DNA of 20,477 nucleotides, taken from Ophiothrix spiculata. Lineage: Eukaryota; Echinodermata; Ophiuroidea; Amphilepidida; Ophiotrichidae. The notes beneath the pieces are model-generated. The model saw only the letters and a program-made list of their open reading frames with translations, was not told the origin of the DNA and made no database searches. Made by a program: the position numbers and the translations under genes. The stretch lies in the NCBI GenBank assembly GCA_000969725.1, contig JXSR01S007861.1; one strand, given 5' to 3'. Shown piece by piece: positions 1-9,014 of the stretch; the stretch's first letter is position 1; every line of letters starts with the position of its first letter.

Positions 1-264
1 GACAAAGGGGTTGAACTTGAGACTCAACAACTTATTAAATTCGACACTGCTGTTAAAAGTATGCAAGGCAAACTTAAACTCGTCATCATCAATAAAATGA
101 TTAAAAGGAAATATTTCACCAGAACAATTTAAACAAAACCAATCATCGGTAATATTAAAATCAGTATCAACACATCGTTTATGGTAATATACATTACAAA
201 GACTACAAGTCAAAAAAGGTTGTCTTGAAATTAATTTACTACATTGATTACAACTACGTGCCAT
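1..264 (-). CDS. LINE open reading frame, N-terminal part with PHD-type zinc finger (runs off left edge)
   Basis: Read on the minus strand, an ATG at 264-262 opens 88 uninterrupted codons to the window edge, with an in-frame TAA upstream of the ATG. The peptide begins MARSCNQCSKLISRQPF and shows C5-x2-C8, C20-x2-C23, H28-x2-C31 and C44-x2-C47, with a tryptophan at 42 two residues before C44: the C4HC3 spacing and aromatic of a PHD finger. Next comes an acidic stretch, IFPFNHFIDDDEF. From memory, a PHD finger followed by an FPFN..DDDEF-like segment is common at the N terminus of reverse-transcriptase proteins of invertebrate non-LTR retrotransposons, where it precedes the endonuclease and RT domains. 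Those domains would lie outside the window to the left, so the LINE assignment is from family knowledge. A host PHD protein is the alternative. No defect is visible in the part present, so the copy may be fairly young. Confidence 0.72.
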   Translation of the reverse strand, partial: MARSCNQCSKLISRQPFLTCSLCNVYYHKRCVDTDFNITDDWFCLNCSGEIFPFNHFIDDDEFKFALHTFNSSVEFNKLLSLKFNPFV

Positions 265-545
265 TATGCCAACATACAACAAAGGTTTTATGGTCCCAGG
301 ATACCCCCCCCCCTCCACCCCCGGGGGGATAAAACAATGGTACAATGAGTATAGCAAGGTGCAGTAGATAATTCAGCCCATATATAGGGACTATTATAGG
401 TCTACATTGCAGAGTTGTGCGAGTTCCCCCTTGGGTTCCGATCATTCCCAGGGCGAGGGTCATGAATCGATAGAAGAAAGCTGAAGAATATTGGACCATT
501 TAGCAGGTCTAGAGAAATACCGGGAGAAGCTTCCAGGGCGGTGTG
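265..545 (-). other. Probable 5' leader of the LINE at the left edge
   Basis: This stretch is clearly richer in G and C than the DNA from about 546 onward, and it lies directly upstream of the minus-strand LINE start codon. It holds a C-run followed by a G-run (about 303-327), which on the minus strand reads as CCCCCCGGGGG then a long G-run. An 81-codon minus-strand frame is open here but matches nothing I know. I infer 5' untranslated or promoter sequence of the LINE; the outer boundary near 545 is set only by the composition change. Confidence 0.35.
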
Positions 546-1535
546 ACTTGGAATATAGCATTACGAAACCACTCAATATCTTACATTATGATTGCTCTCT
601 CTAATATTAGTTTGCATCAGTATATAAAAGTTCATATAAAATTTAATGGTGCATGCAGAAACCCCGGTAACTACAGTGTTATATCTTTAAATGATTCAGT
701 TATTCATGATAAAGTAGATTTTGGATCAGGTTGCAAAATGTGAAACCCGTAATACTGAAACGGGCATGAAATATTTAAATATCACTTTAAAATGGCATTT
801 GTTTTACATTTATGAAAATTATGAATAACTTGTGTGTCTGTTCGTCATTGCATGATTCTTTGCATTTTACGAGTTTTAAGTTGCAGTAAGTCTAATTCTA
901 TTTGCTTTATGGTCAAAGGAACACTGAAGTGACTCAGATGATTTTCTACATTTAACATCCTTTTGACTCTGGACAGTTGTTTTTTCTATACCCTGTTGGG
1001 GCTACATTGGCTTTTTTTTTGCATCGGTTTGTCCAAATTTTTTCAGGCACGGATATTTAATTAGTATGTCTCGAGTGTTGCTTTGACGTTTGGGTATATT
1101 TTAGCAACACCCATACATGCAACCCATTCAAACTCATTCAAGCTTTCAACACAATTAAAGATTTAATACTATAAACTCTCTAAATTAAAGTTAATATTAT
1201 TACTTTTTTTACTCATACACACTGCGTTAAGTACACGTTGAAATTGTAAATCTAATTGGACAGTTGGTAACTTATACGCATTCATTAATCTCGTCTAGTT
1301 GTTCGCTGCGTATCACGCAGTACGTTGTAAATTCCATGTACGCGTACGCGTAACATGCTTGCGCTTGTATGGCAAGTTTCATTTTAAAAGAAAGGTAAAT
1401 CTAAATTACTATAATTAACATGGGACGATGAATAGTTTTATTTTCTATGTTTTATTGAAATAGCAAACACATTTTTAAATAATTAGGCTGTTTAATTTCT
1501 GTACAATTCTATTTTAACCATTGTCGTGTATGAAT
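546..1535. other. AT-rich intergenic or intronic sequence, no gene seen
   Basis: No convincing coding frame, RNA gene or transposon end was found. A 66-codon plus-strand frame (543-743) has no recognisable motif and is of a length expected by chance. A small alternating CpG-rich patch (about 1340-1352, ACGCGTACGCGTA) is the only striking local composition. Confidence 0.5.
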
Positions 1536-1537
1536 TA

Positions 1538-1721
1538 GATTAATAACTGCTCTTTACTTGGCGCTCGTGAAATTGAACAAAAATAATGCACCTTGTACTG
1601 AAGTCGTAGTTGTCCAACTCACTCGGCTGCGCCTTGTGAGTGCGGACAACTCCAACTTCAGCACGCAGTGCATTATTTTTGTACAATTTAACTCGCGTAA
1701 AGTAATATGCAGTTATTAATC
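1538..1721. mobile_element. Palindromic MITE with TA target-site duplication
   Basis: The element is almost wholly an inverted repeat. The first 13 bases, GATTAATAACTGC, are the exact reverse complement of the last 13, and the arms go on matching inward (for example CAAAAATAATGCAC near 1580 against GTGCATTATTTTTG near 1668) to a centre near 1628. TA flanks both ends (1536-1537 and 1722-1723), as expected for a Tc1/mariner-type integration, though a TA site in AT-rich DNA is weak proof. There is no coding capacity. The superfamily is an inference. Confidence 0.68.
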
Positions 1722-1802
1722 TATAACTTTAGAATGGCATGCACCTCAGTGATAATTAAAGGAAATAATTCCATGTCATGATGTGAGGAATAAGGTGTGT
1801 TG

Positions 1803-1996
1803 GGCTTACCTCGAACATACGCGGCACGGGAAGGGAATAGAAGGGAAGAGAAGGGAAGGGAAGGGCACGGCACGGCACGGCACGGCACATTTTTTTAAAT
1901 ATTTATTTAGTAGTAGATATCAGGTAGATCGACCCCGATTTGCGTGGAGGTGGATGTGGAGAGTAGTATACCATGTGACTTTAAGGAGCAAGAGCA
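1803..1996 (+). repeat. Left TIR of the Mutator-like element
   Basis: It pairs with 3760-3904. In order it holds the terminal GGCTTACCTCG block, GGGAA repeats (about 1829-1865), a GGCAC array (about 1866-1888), an AT-rich insert absent from the other arm, and a conserved block containing GATCGACCCCGATTT and ACTTTAAGGAGCAAGAGCA. Confidence 0.85.
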
Positions 1997-2134
1997 GGAT
2001 TCCAAATTTTGAATTTCCAAAATACTGCTCTTTGATTGGCCAATTTATGCGATATGGGCGTGGTTTATTTTATCCCCTTAAGAGTTGGAGATTTTGGGTT
2101 CAGGGTCAAGGAGTAAATCTGAATTCTGAAAAAA

Positions 2135-2582
2135 CTAATATCGAGTAGTAGAGGTCGCTAAACGTAATGAATAATGTAAACTGTGGTTATTTACAGTAGG
2201 CTTGGACGGTATGGATATTTTTTTAAAATAGTGATGGGTGGTATCACGATTTTTTACACTAATATTGAGTGGTAGAGGTCTCCAAACTTAATTGATAATG
2301 TAAAGTGTGGTTATTTGAAGTAGGGTTGGGCGGTATGGATATTTTTGAAAAATAGGGACAGGCGATATCACAATTTCTGAAAACATTAATATTGAGTGGT
2401 TGATGTCGCCAAACTTAATCAAGAATGTAAACTGGTTGTTTAGAGTAGGGTTGGGCGGTTTGGATATTTTTGAAAAATAGGAATGGGCGATATCATGATT
2501 TCTGAAAACACTAATATTGAGTGGTAGAGGTCGCTAAACTTAATGAAGAATGTAAAGCATGATGTAAAGTGTTGTTATTAGA
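2135..2582 (+). repeat. Tandem array, ~125-bp unit, about 3.5 copies, inside the Mutator-like element
   Basis: Units begin at about 2135, 2259, 2386 and 2511, each opening with a form of CTAATATTGAGTGGTAGAGG, followed by a block like AGGGTTGGGCGGTATGGAT and then GGGCGATATCA. The fourth unit is partial. Within each unit the GGGCGGTATGG and GGGCGATATC motifs repeat one another roughly, so the unit may itself be an older dimer. Confidence 0.85.
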
Positions 2583-2943
2583 TGAATCAAGCCAGCCAAT
2601 TGTAAGTTCATCCTTTCCGGTCATTTTTGTACCAAAATCATGTTCATACCATTTTGCCCGGGGTTGGGGAGATTGTCAAAGTCAGCAGGTAGGGTGTTTT
2701 TTGCCACCTCAATAGAAAATACACGTAGCCATAAAGTCGCCATTTTGAAAAAAAAATCTTCATGTTATGGTGTTGAAACTTCCAGGGCATGTGTAAATCA
2801 TAATTTTTCTTCTTTATAAGAAAAAAACAGTGAAATTCCGATATTTGGAACTTTTTTAGCGAAAAATAAATTTTTCCTATGTTTTTCTATATTTTGGGCG
2901 CGATGCGTTAAAAACGTCATTATGACGTCATACATTGGCTTAT

Positions 2944-3050
2944 TTTCATGATTTCGGTATCAATGGATAGAAGAGACCCTCACCTATACCGTAGTACCAA
3001 ACAAACATACTTTGGGCGTTTCACTTTCAAGTTCATGAGGGGGTGGTAAC
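2944..3050 (+). repeat. Dispersed repeat, copy 1 (partner at 19861-19969)
   Basis: A block with TTTCATGATT, GGTATCAATGG, AGAAGAGACCCT and a G-rich end recurs on the same strand at 19861-19969 with clear similarity along about 105 bases. This copy sits inside the Mutator-like element. Confidence 0.7.
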
Positions 3051-3212
3051 TGAGTCTTACGGCTGTACTGTTAGTTCATTTCCTTTGAAGATTTCAATTT
3101 TGTAAATCGGGAGGTTATCAAAATGTTTTGGACCCCACTGACCTGAACACTTAAGCACGGTATTTTAAAATTTGAGTCAAATCCGACTAACAGTTTTTGA
3201 GATGTTGCTGTT

Positions 3213-3705
3213 AAAAGAATCGTTGTATTCTATTGTTTTTGCCAATATATTAATGAAGTTAATGATGAAAATGAAGAAAATGTGCTCATTTATATAAATT
3301 TTTCCCAATGTTTTTCTAATATTTTATGAATAAACCTTCGTTCTACTTTTACCTTACAAAATTTTTACCTGCAACTTGGCCAATATGTTCCTATAACCTA
3401 AAACCGTTATGTATGATTTACTAGCCCACCTAATGTGCATATTTGCATAATTAATTAGCTTTTTGTGTAATGCTCATTAATTATGCAAATTAGATGGGCG
3501 GGTTAATCATATGTTTATGTTTTAGGCCATAGAAACACATTGGCAAAGGTTCATGCCAAAATTATATTAGATAAAAGTAGTATGAAGGTTTATTCATAAG
3601 ATATTAGTATAAAATTGGCAAATATGAATATTAATAAGCACATTTTGCCAATCTCCCTCATTAACTTTATCAATATATTGGAAAATGATACAATACAAAG
3701 AAACA
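3213..3705. repeat. Large foldback (palindrome), arms ~240 bp, inside the Mutator-like element
   Basis: The left arm (about 3213-3455) and right arm (about 3475-3705) are imperfect reverse complements: TTATGAATAAACCTTC on the left pairs with GAAGGTTTATTCATAA on the right, and GCATAATTAATTAGC near the centre pairs with GCTCATTAATTATGC. The centre is near 3466. No coding frame is seen. It may be a separate foldback MITE that inserted next to the right TIR; no clear target duplication was found. Confidence 0.75.
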
Positions 3706-3759
3706 ATAAATATTCATAATTTAATAACAAAATTTTGTGTCTGATGTCTTTCAAACACG

Positions 3760-3904
3760 TGCTCTTGCTCCTTAAAGTCACATGGTATCTCTCAACATCC
3801 ACCTCCACGTAAATCGGGGTCGATCACATGGCCCTTCCCTTCCCTTCCCTTCCCCTCCCTTCCCTTCCCTTCTCTTCCCGTGCCGCGTATGTTCGAGGTA
3901 AGCC
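3760..3904 (-). repeat. Right TIR of the Mutator-like element
   Basis: It is the reverse complement of the left arm, about 145 bp, with only small differences in the GGGAA run and lacking the GGCAC array and AT-rich insert. The outer 28 or so bases are identical between the arms. Confidence 0.85.
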
Positions 3905-3994
3905 GGTGTGTTGTAACTTAGAAATGTTGTCTTGGAATACTAAAAGTTGCATAATATTTCATAATATTGATTTTGTAAGCATGTTTTAAATGCT

Positions 3995-4132
3995 TGACTT
4001 AAAACCTTTATGAATTGCTGCAAAGATGATTGCTAAAATTGGTTGATGGACGACTTAGAAGTATTTTAGCATTTTTAAATACTTAAAAGTATGCAAACAA
4101 TGTTTAACATATGTGAAAATAAAAACTTCAAT
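3995..4132 (+). repeat. Local duplication, copy A first half
   Basis: It starts with TTGACTTAAAACCTTTATG and matches 5330-5448, including AAAATTGGTT, GACGACT and GTATTTTAGCATTT. It continues at 4931 after an insertion. Confidence 0.75.
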
Positions 4133-4930
4133 GGAGTTATTTAAGGCTACAGTCCCTAAATGGGTGTCATTTTTGCAAACGGCAACTTTACTGCAACTTT
4201 TTACCAACTTTCACATATCAGAATAATACAATTTTTGGCGTACATATGTAATAGAGTCTCTAGTTTATACATAAGACTTCAGTAGTGATTTCACGTCCAT
4301 TATCAAGGTCAAAATTACGTCAATAAACTACTTCGAAAAATTTACATCTTTTTCGCCGAAACCTTAAAATTTTAAGATGTTCGAACGATTCGCCTGTTTT
4401 CAAATTTTGACAGACTGTAGGCTTGATACTTTTTATTGAATTACAAATAATATTTTATAAATTTGTTGTGTTGATTTTGAATGATAATGTAACAAACCCG
4501 CGTTGTTTTGCTCGAAAAACCGGGAGTAAATTATGACTCTTGAGTTCGCCCTGTTTGAGCTGTGATTAGCCTGATTTTAGTATCTACATTATCTACATTT
4601 TGTCTGATATACGCATTCGCATAATTTACTTACAAATTGTGCATTCCAATGAGGCAAAAATTTCAATTTTTATGTAAACAAAAGAAAAATACGGCATTCT
4701 AATGTTTATGTTTTAGATTTTAGTTCACCATCTCAACGCTGCCTTGTTAGCTCAGCGGTAGAGCGCTCGCTTCGTAATGCATGACTAACCCCAGCCATAA
4801 TCCATGGTTCGACTCCCCGTAAAGGCAGTGGAAACTATTCATCTTTTCATGATTACAAAATAGCTAGGATTCGCATTTTCGATTCTTCGTACCCTTAATA
4901 TAAGAAACACATCCACATCCACATTTTGTG
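4133..4930. mobile_element. ~0.8 kb insertion splitting duplication copy A
   Basis: Copy B (5330-5565) is continuous where copy A breaks between 4132 and 4931, so these roughly 798 bases are inferred to be an insertion. The edges CTTCAAT (4126-4132) and CTTCCAT (4931-4937) differ at one base and could be an aged target duplication. There are no terminal inverted repeats. The block includes the tRNA-like sequence at 4740-4827, so part or all of it could be a tRNA-derived SINE or a composite. No protein-coding frame was seen. Confidence 0.5.
4740..4827 (+). tRNA. Degenerate tRNA-like sequence (tRNA pseudogene or SINE head)
   Basis: It has a perfect polymerase III A box (TAGCTCAGCGG) and B box (GGTTCGACTCC). 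The D arm folds well (GCTC/GAGC) and the acceptor ends pair over six bases (TGCCTT with AAGGCA). The anticodon stem has no partner for CTCGC, the T stem pairs at only three of five positions, and at 88 nt the spacing between anticodon loop and T arm is too long. If the loop is TTCGTAA the anticodon would read CGT (Thr), but the GGTAGAGCGCTCGCTT stretch is alanine-tRNA-like. I therefore read it as tRNA-derived and not a working tRNA. Confidence 0.6.
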
Positions 4931-5056
4931 CTTCCATTATTACTTTGTGTTGAACATCACATTAAATTGGTGAAAACAAGTAATTTTTGTGTCAGTATCT
5001 TGAAAACAAGCACACTAACCTACATCGTTCATATTTGTTATCAGCACTAGTAAAAA
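4931..5056 (+). repeat. Local duplication, copy A second half
   Basis: It matches about 5449-5565: ATTACTTTGTGTTGAA, ATCACATT, the TCTTGAAAA...AGCAC block and TTATCAGCACTAGTAAA all recur in the same order. Confidence 0.75.
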
Positions 5057-5329
5057 TCTGTGAGTAAATCAATCACATGCTATATTGTAGAACATTTATA
5101 AACATTAATAACATGTTGGTATTATTAAAAAATCTGTGACTTAATAGGTATGAGGAATACTCGTACATTTATCTAATACAACGAAAATCTAATCTTTGAT
5201 GTTCTTCCATTGTCTCACTACTTTGCTGGGATGGCATTATTACAAATATTTGTTGTTACTCAAAATTGTTTTGTGTATTATTATGTTTGCTTCATGATAT
5301 TTAATTTTGGTTTTTTTCTTCAAAAAATA

Positions 5330-5565
5330 TTGACTTAAAACCTTTATGTGTTGCTGCATGACGATTGGTAAAATTGGTTAATTGACGACTCAGTAGTATT
5401 TTAGCATTTAAATGTGCAAACAATTTTTAACTGTGGAAATCAAAAAATTTCCAATATTACTTTGTGTTGAAAATCACATTCAATTGATGAAAAAAGTACT
5501 TTTTGTGAAGTCGGTATTATCTTGAAAAAAAGCACGGCACCTATCGTGTTATCAGCACTAGTAAA
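5330..5565 (+). repeat. Local duplication, copy B (uninterrupted)
   Basis: A continuous version of 3995-4132 plus 4931-5056, in the same orientation about 1.3 kb downstream. It shows the sequence before the insertion. Confidence 0.75.
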
Positions 5566-5913
5566 TGTCAATGATTTTGTCCCTTGAAATGATTTCTAAT
5601 ATTATTGTATTAATTACAAATCTTAATTGAAGTAACAAATGCACTATTTATATTTACTAAAATCTTCTATTTGTATTTGCCCGCACAGACAAACAATGCA
5701 ATTATTTACCACTTCTAAATTTGCAATTTTCTTCTTTGTTAGCAATTCAACATTACAACTAAAGACTTCTTTCATATTTTAATGGAATTATAATGTCATT
5801 ACTGTCCCAGTAGAGTGCTATTAGAGAGAAGGTATATCACATTCCACGAAAGGTGGATGCTTTTAACCTGCTTTATGATTCACATCATGATATGATGATA
5901 TTTGTTTGTTAAA
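5566..5913. other. No feature seen
   Basis: AT-rich sequence without a supported gene or repeat. Confidence 0.5.
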
Positions 5914-6052
5914 GGCCATGTAACACCGTACCGTGCGAATAACGTACTAATAACGTACACTGGTTTGGTAATCGATTACATGTATTTCAATGACCAAACC
6001 AGTGTACGTTATAATTTCGTTATTCGTACGTTTCGTGATGTGTGACGGAGCC
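5914..6052. mobile_element. Palindromic MITE with GGCY ends
   Basis: The arms are reverse complements for nearly the whole length: AACGTACACTGGTTTGGT near 5955 pairs with ACCAAACCAGTGTACGTT near 6000, and GCGAATAACG pairs with CGTTATTCGT. The left end GGCCATGTAACACCG matches the reverse complement of the right end CGTGATGTGTGACGGAGCC with some differences. No target duplication is evident. Confidence 0.65.
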
Positions 6053-6270
6053 CTTTGACCTGAGCCCAAACGTAGCAATAACGTAAACAGATTTGGTTAT
6101 TGACAAAATATATTATCAAAACATTGATATTGATGTCATTTTTTTTGGAATTTTGGAAACAGAGTCCAATTCGAATGTGTTATGAAAACGAATTGAATAG
6201 GAACTTTAATTTCCCCGTCGATATCCATAGTACAATACTTGGGCTCTATACGGTGATGTGTGACTGAGCC
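6053..6270. mobile_element. Diverged relative of the adjacent palindromic MITE
   Basis: The left part, with GAGCCCAAACGTAGCAATAA and GATTTGGTTATTGAC, resembles an arm of the 5914-6052 element, and the right end GGTGATGTGTGACTGAGCC repeats that element's right end at 6036-6052 almost exactly. The middle is diverged. It could be a second, older insertion or the rest of a larger composite element spanning 5914-6270. Confidence 0.45.
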
Positions 6271-6660
6271 ATGATGTTTTTGGTCATTAACAGACTGAAC
6301 TGTCTAAAATGTCAGCTAACTTTATTGAAATTGGAAATTAATTAATTCATGTCAGGTAATATTTTAAATTTTGAATTGAACCATAATGTATTAATCTAGG
6401 ATACTAATAACGCAAAGTTTTACTTTCAAGCAAGTATGGTATGAGTTTTTGGTTGTCTACATACCACTGCTCAGAATAAATTTGAGAAAAAAAATTCCCA
6501 AATTTTGTGTTACGTTAACATAAAATTATTTTTGAAAATGGTGTGACATTTGATGGATCAATGAAACAGAATTTCACCATCTTTGATGATTTAATGAGGC
6601 GTTTTGCATTATTAATGGTAGATGCACATATTTCCGTCAGTGGAAGGTTAATGTTACATT

Positions 6661-7799
6661 CAGTGCCGGATTTACCTTTGTCAGGGCCCTGGGCCAGGTT
6701 AAAATTCAGGGCCCCCGAAGGGCTAAAAATTGAAGGTTAAAAAAAAGAGGGAGATACAAAAAAAAAATGCTTATGCAATTGATTTTTGACCCAAAATTAG
6801 GTTTAAAGATTTATATTTTGGCCAAATTTGAGGCTTTAGAATAAAAAAATTGCAAAAAATTGGCCTCTAAAAGGACAGTTTAAGTAAAATTATTTGTAAT
6901 ATTGTTGAAAATGGGGTTTCAAACAGGTGTCTTAGGGACCGGCTTAATGAGCGTGTTAAGAGCCACACATCCCTGTACCTTTTTGAAGTTGAGTACCCCC
7001 CTGGAAAATTCCCAGGCCGCCTGCTTAAATTAAGATCTCGGCACATCTGGTCAATGGACCGACTCGCGAAGAGTCCTAGTGAGGTCTACATTGAACCTTA
7101 TGCTTTTATATTATGGAAAACTAGTTAGAAGTAGGTGAGGTCCAGGGGCAAAGTACTTTAAGGGGGTCCCAGGGGAAAATCATCAGAACCCCTTTCCCCT
7201 TATAGTTTAAATCACATAATGTTTTGTACATATGCTTTCTTTTTTTCTCAATTAAGCTCTACATCAAATATAACAATGATATCAATCAGTTTTCAATCAT
7301 TGAACAGGGCCCTTCAGTAACACTGTGTAAACCAGAACTGGTGCAAACGTTAGCTACAAGGTGGGGTCTGTTTGATTTGGTGTTTTTCAACGCCCTAACT
7401 TGAAGAAAAAAGCGTGAGGGCCCTAATCAGTCGACAGAAAGCATAACCTAATAATAAGTTGAAAAGTATTGTTATAATAATAAAAAAAAAATTAATGACA
7501 AGAATTATCTGTTTTGTCTTGTTTTAGGATTTGACAAAATCAAATTTCAGTCGATTTTCACTGGTCCCCATGTTTGCAAGCGTACATGAAGAATTCACCA
7601 AAAATACGTATTCGCATTAGTCCAATGGCTGTTAAATATCCTACTTAATTTTCTTATATCATTTCCATTTCCCCCTTCTGTCTGCCTTTCATCTTTGCTT
7701 TTTTTAAAATTAATTATTTTTTTTGCCATGGCCAAGGGCCCCCTGAACCTCAGGGCCCTGGGCCCGGGCCCATCGGGCCCAATTAGAAATCCGGTACTG
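6661..7799. mobile_element. Nonautonomous hAT transposon, 1139 bp
   Basis: The left end CAGTGCCGGATTT and the right end AAATCCGGTACTG are inverted repeats with one mismatch, and subterminal GGGCCC-rich blocks (GGGCCCTGGGCC left, GGGCCCTGGGCCCGGGCCC right) extend the symmetry. The 8-mer GTTACATT flanks both ends exactly (6653-6660 and 7800-7807). A CAGTG...CACTG-like TIR with an 8-bp duplication is diagnostic of hAT. The interior is AT-rich with no transposase frame, so it depends on a related element in trans. The perfect duplication suggests modest age. Confidence 0.85.
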
Positions 7800-7807
7800 G
7801 TTACATT

Positions 7808-8356
7808 AATGATGTTACATTGGTTTGAAATACATGAGGAATATGACTATATCTACCCAAGTTAATTGATATTGAAAATGTCGTCTTGCTTCATTTGAGT
7901 AAATTCTATCATGGTTTACTTTCCAGGTTTAATTACAATGCAATTGGACCGTGTTATAATCTAATTTATGTTACATTGTTTGATTGAATTAGTTCATGTT
8001 TGACTTGTCATAGATACCCTCGACTCTGATATGCCAGTGATGCATTAACTTTTAGTAATTGGTTTTTGTTTTCTAAACTCACTTAGTAAAATAGCTGCCG
8101 TTGTGCTAGAACAAAAATCCAGATTGTTTAAATACATCTGACGCAAATTTTAACCTCATAATGCAGAGATCGGGCATTTGGTCGCAATTCGACGGTTCGC
8201 ATGGGCATTATCCTATAAAAATTGAGAGGATTTTTCCACTACTCAATAAGTCCGACGAATATGCATTTTTTGAAAAATAAAATCTTATTAAGTGTGTGCA
8301 TTGCAGTGCTTTCTTCAAAAATTTGATGAGACTGGGTCAGTCTATACCTTTTATGA
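7808..8356. other. No feature seen
   Basis: AT-rich sequence; no coding block with splice signals or repeat structure was found. Confidence 0.45.
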
Positions 8357-8533
8357 GCTACCAAATATTTGGTGCAACAAGTCCCTGTTACCTTATAAAC
8401 GTATATATACGAGTACTTATGCATTTGGTGTCAAATGATTGATGGTTTACAACAACAAGCATCTGTTACTGAATAACAGATGCATTGGAATTAATGTAAT
8501 AATAAAGACTTGTTGCACCAAATATTTGGTAGC
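8357..8533. repeat. Short element bounded by perfect 27-bp inverted repeats
   Basis: The 27 bases from 8357, beginning GCTACCAAATATTTGG, are the exact reverse complement of 8507-8533. Between the arms, 8459-8483 forms a perfect 10-bp stem (GCATCTGTTA / TAACAGATGC) with loop CTGAA. At 177 bp it looks like a MITE, but no target duplication is evident. A 61-codon minus frame crossing it is a chance frame. Confidence 0.6.
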
Positions 8534-9014
8534 GGTTTAGATGTTGGTCTTTAACGCATAAAACTATAAGCTATGCAAATATAGAATATGGCAGCTATTG
8601 GATTAAGGGACTTTTAGAAAAAAAAACACTCTTCAATTGGGAATGCATCGCCAACATTGGTTAACAAGCATATGTTTCTCATCTTATACAATCACTATGT
8701 AGTCTTACTTAATTTTAATTATATAAACCACATAACATTTTTAAATGCATGATTTTTTCAGAAGAGTAACTGACATTGGCATAACTGTGTATGTCTTCAT
8801 CATTGAGATGGGCTGGACTTGTTTTTCCGCCAGAGTGAGGTTTTGAGCACATACGCTCTGCCTCTTTAGCTGAACTTTCTCTTTCTCAATCTTACTATCT
8901 CAAAACTCTTTCAGTTGATAATGATAGGTGGATCCCCTTAGGTGGTCTGATTAGTTTGTATTCTGGATTTGTCATCCATTTGGTAGGTCATGGTATCTTT
9001 ATCCTAGAGAGTGA
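8534..9014. other. No feature seen
   Basis: No supported gene. Composition rises in G and C toward the right end, leading into the coding-like stretch at 9015. Confidence 0.4.

Larger units (their letters stand above)
1803..3904. mobile_element. 2.1-kb nonautonomous TIR transposon with 9-bp target duplication (Mutator-like)
   Basis: The left end starts GGCTTACCTCGAACATACGC and the right end is its reverse complement. The TIRs run about 1803-1996 and 3760-3904. The 9-mer GGTGTGTTG lies immediately outside both ends (1794-1802 and 3905-3913), a perfect target-site duplication. Long TIRs of 145-194 bp with a 9-bp duplication point to the Mutator/MULE superfamily; Merlin or other 8-9-bp families are less likely alternatives. 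The TIRs contain GGGAA runs and, on the left only, a GGCAC array. No transposase was seen: the frames that are open across the TIRs (1783-2148 plus, 3590-3808 minus) share peptide only because the TIRs are copies. The interior contains a tandem array and a foldback, listed separately. Confidence 0.82.

Noticed and set aside
1783-2148. 121-codon open frame
   Set aside because: It lies over the left TIR and low-complexity GGGAA/GGCAC runs; the related minus frame at 3590-3808 is explained by the inverted copy.
6543-6740. 65-codon plus frame
   Set aside because: It crosses the target duplication and the left end of the hAT element, so it joins unrelated sequences.
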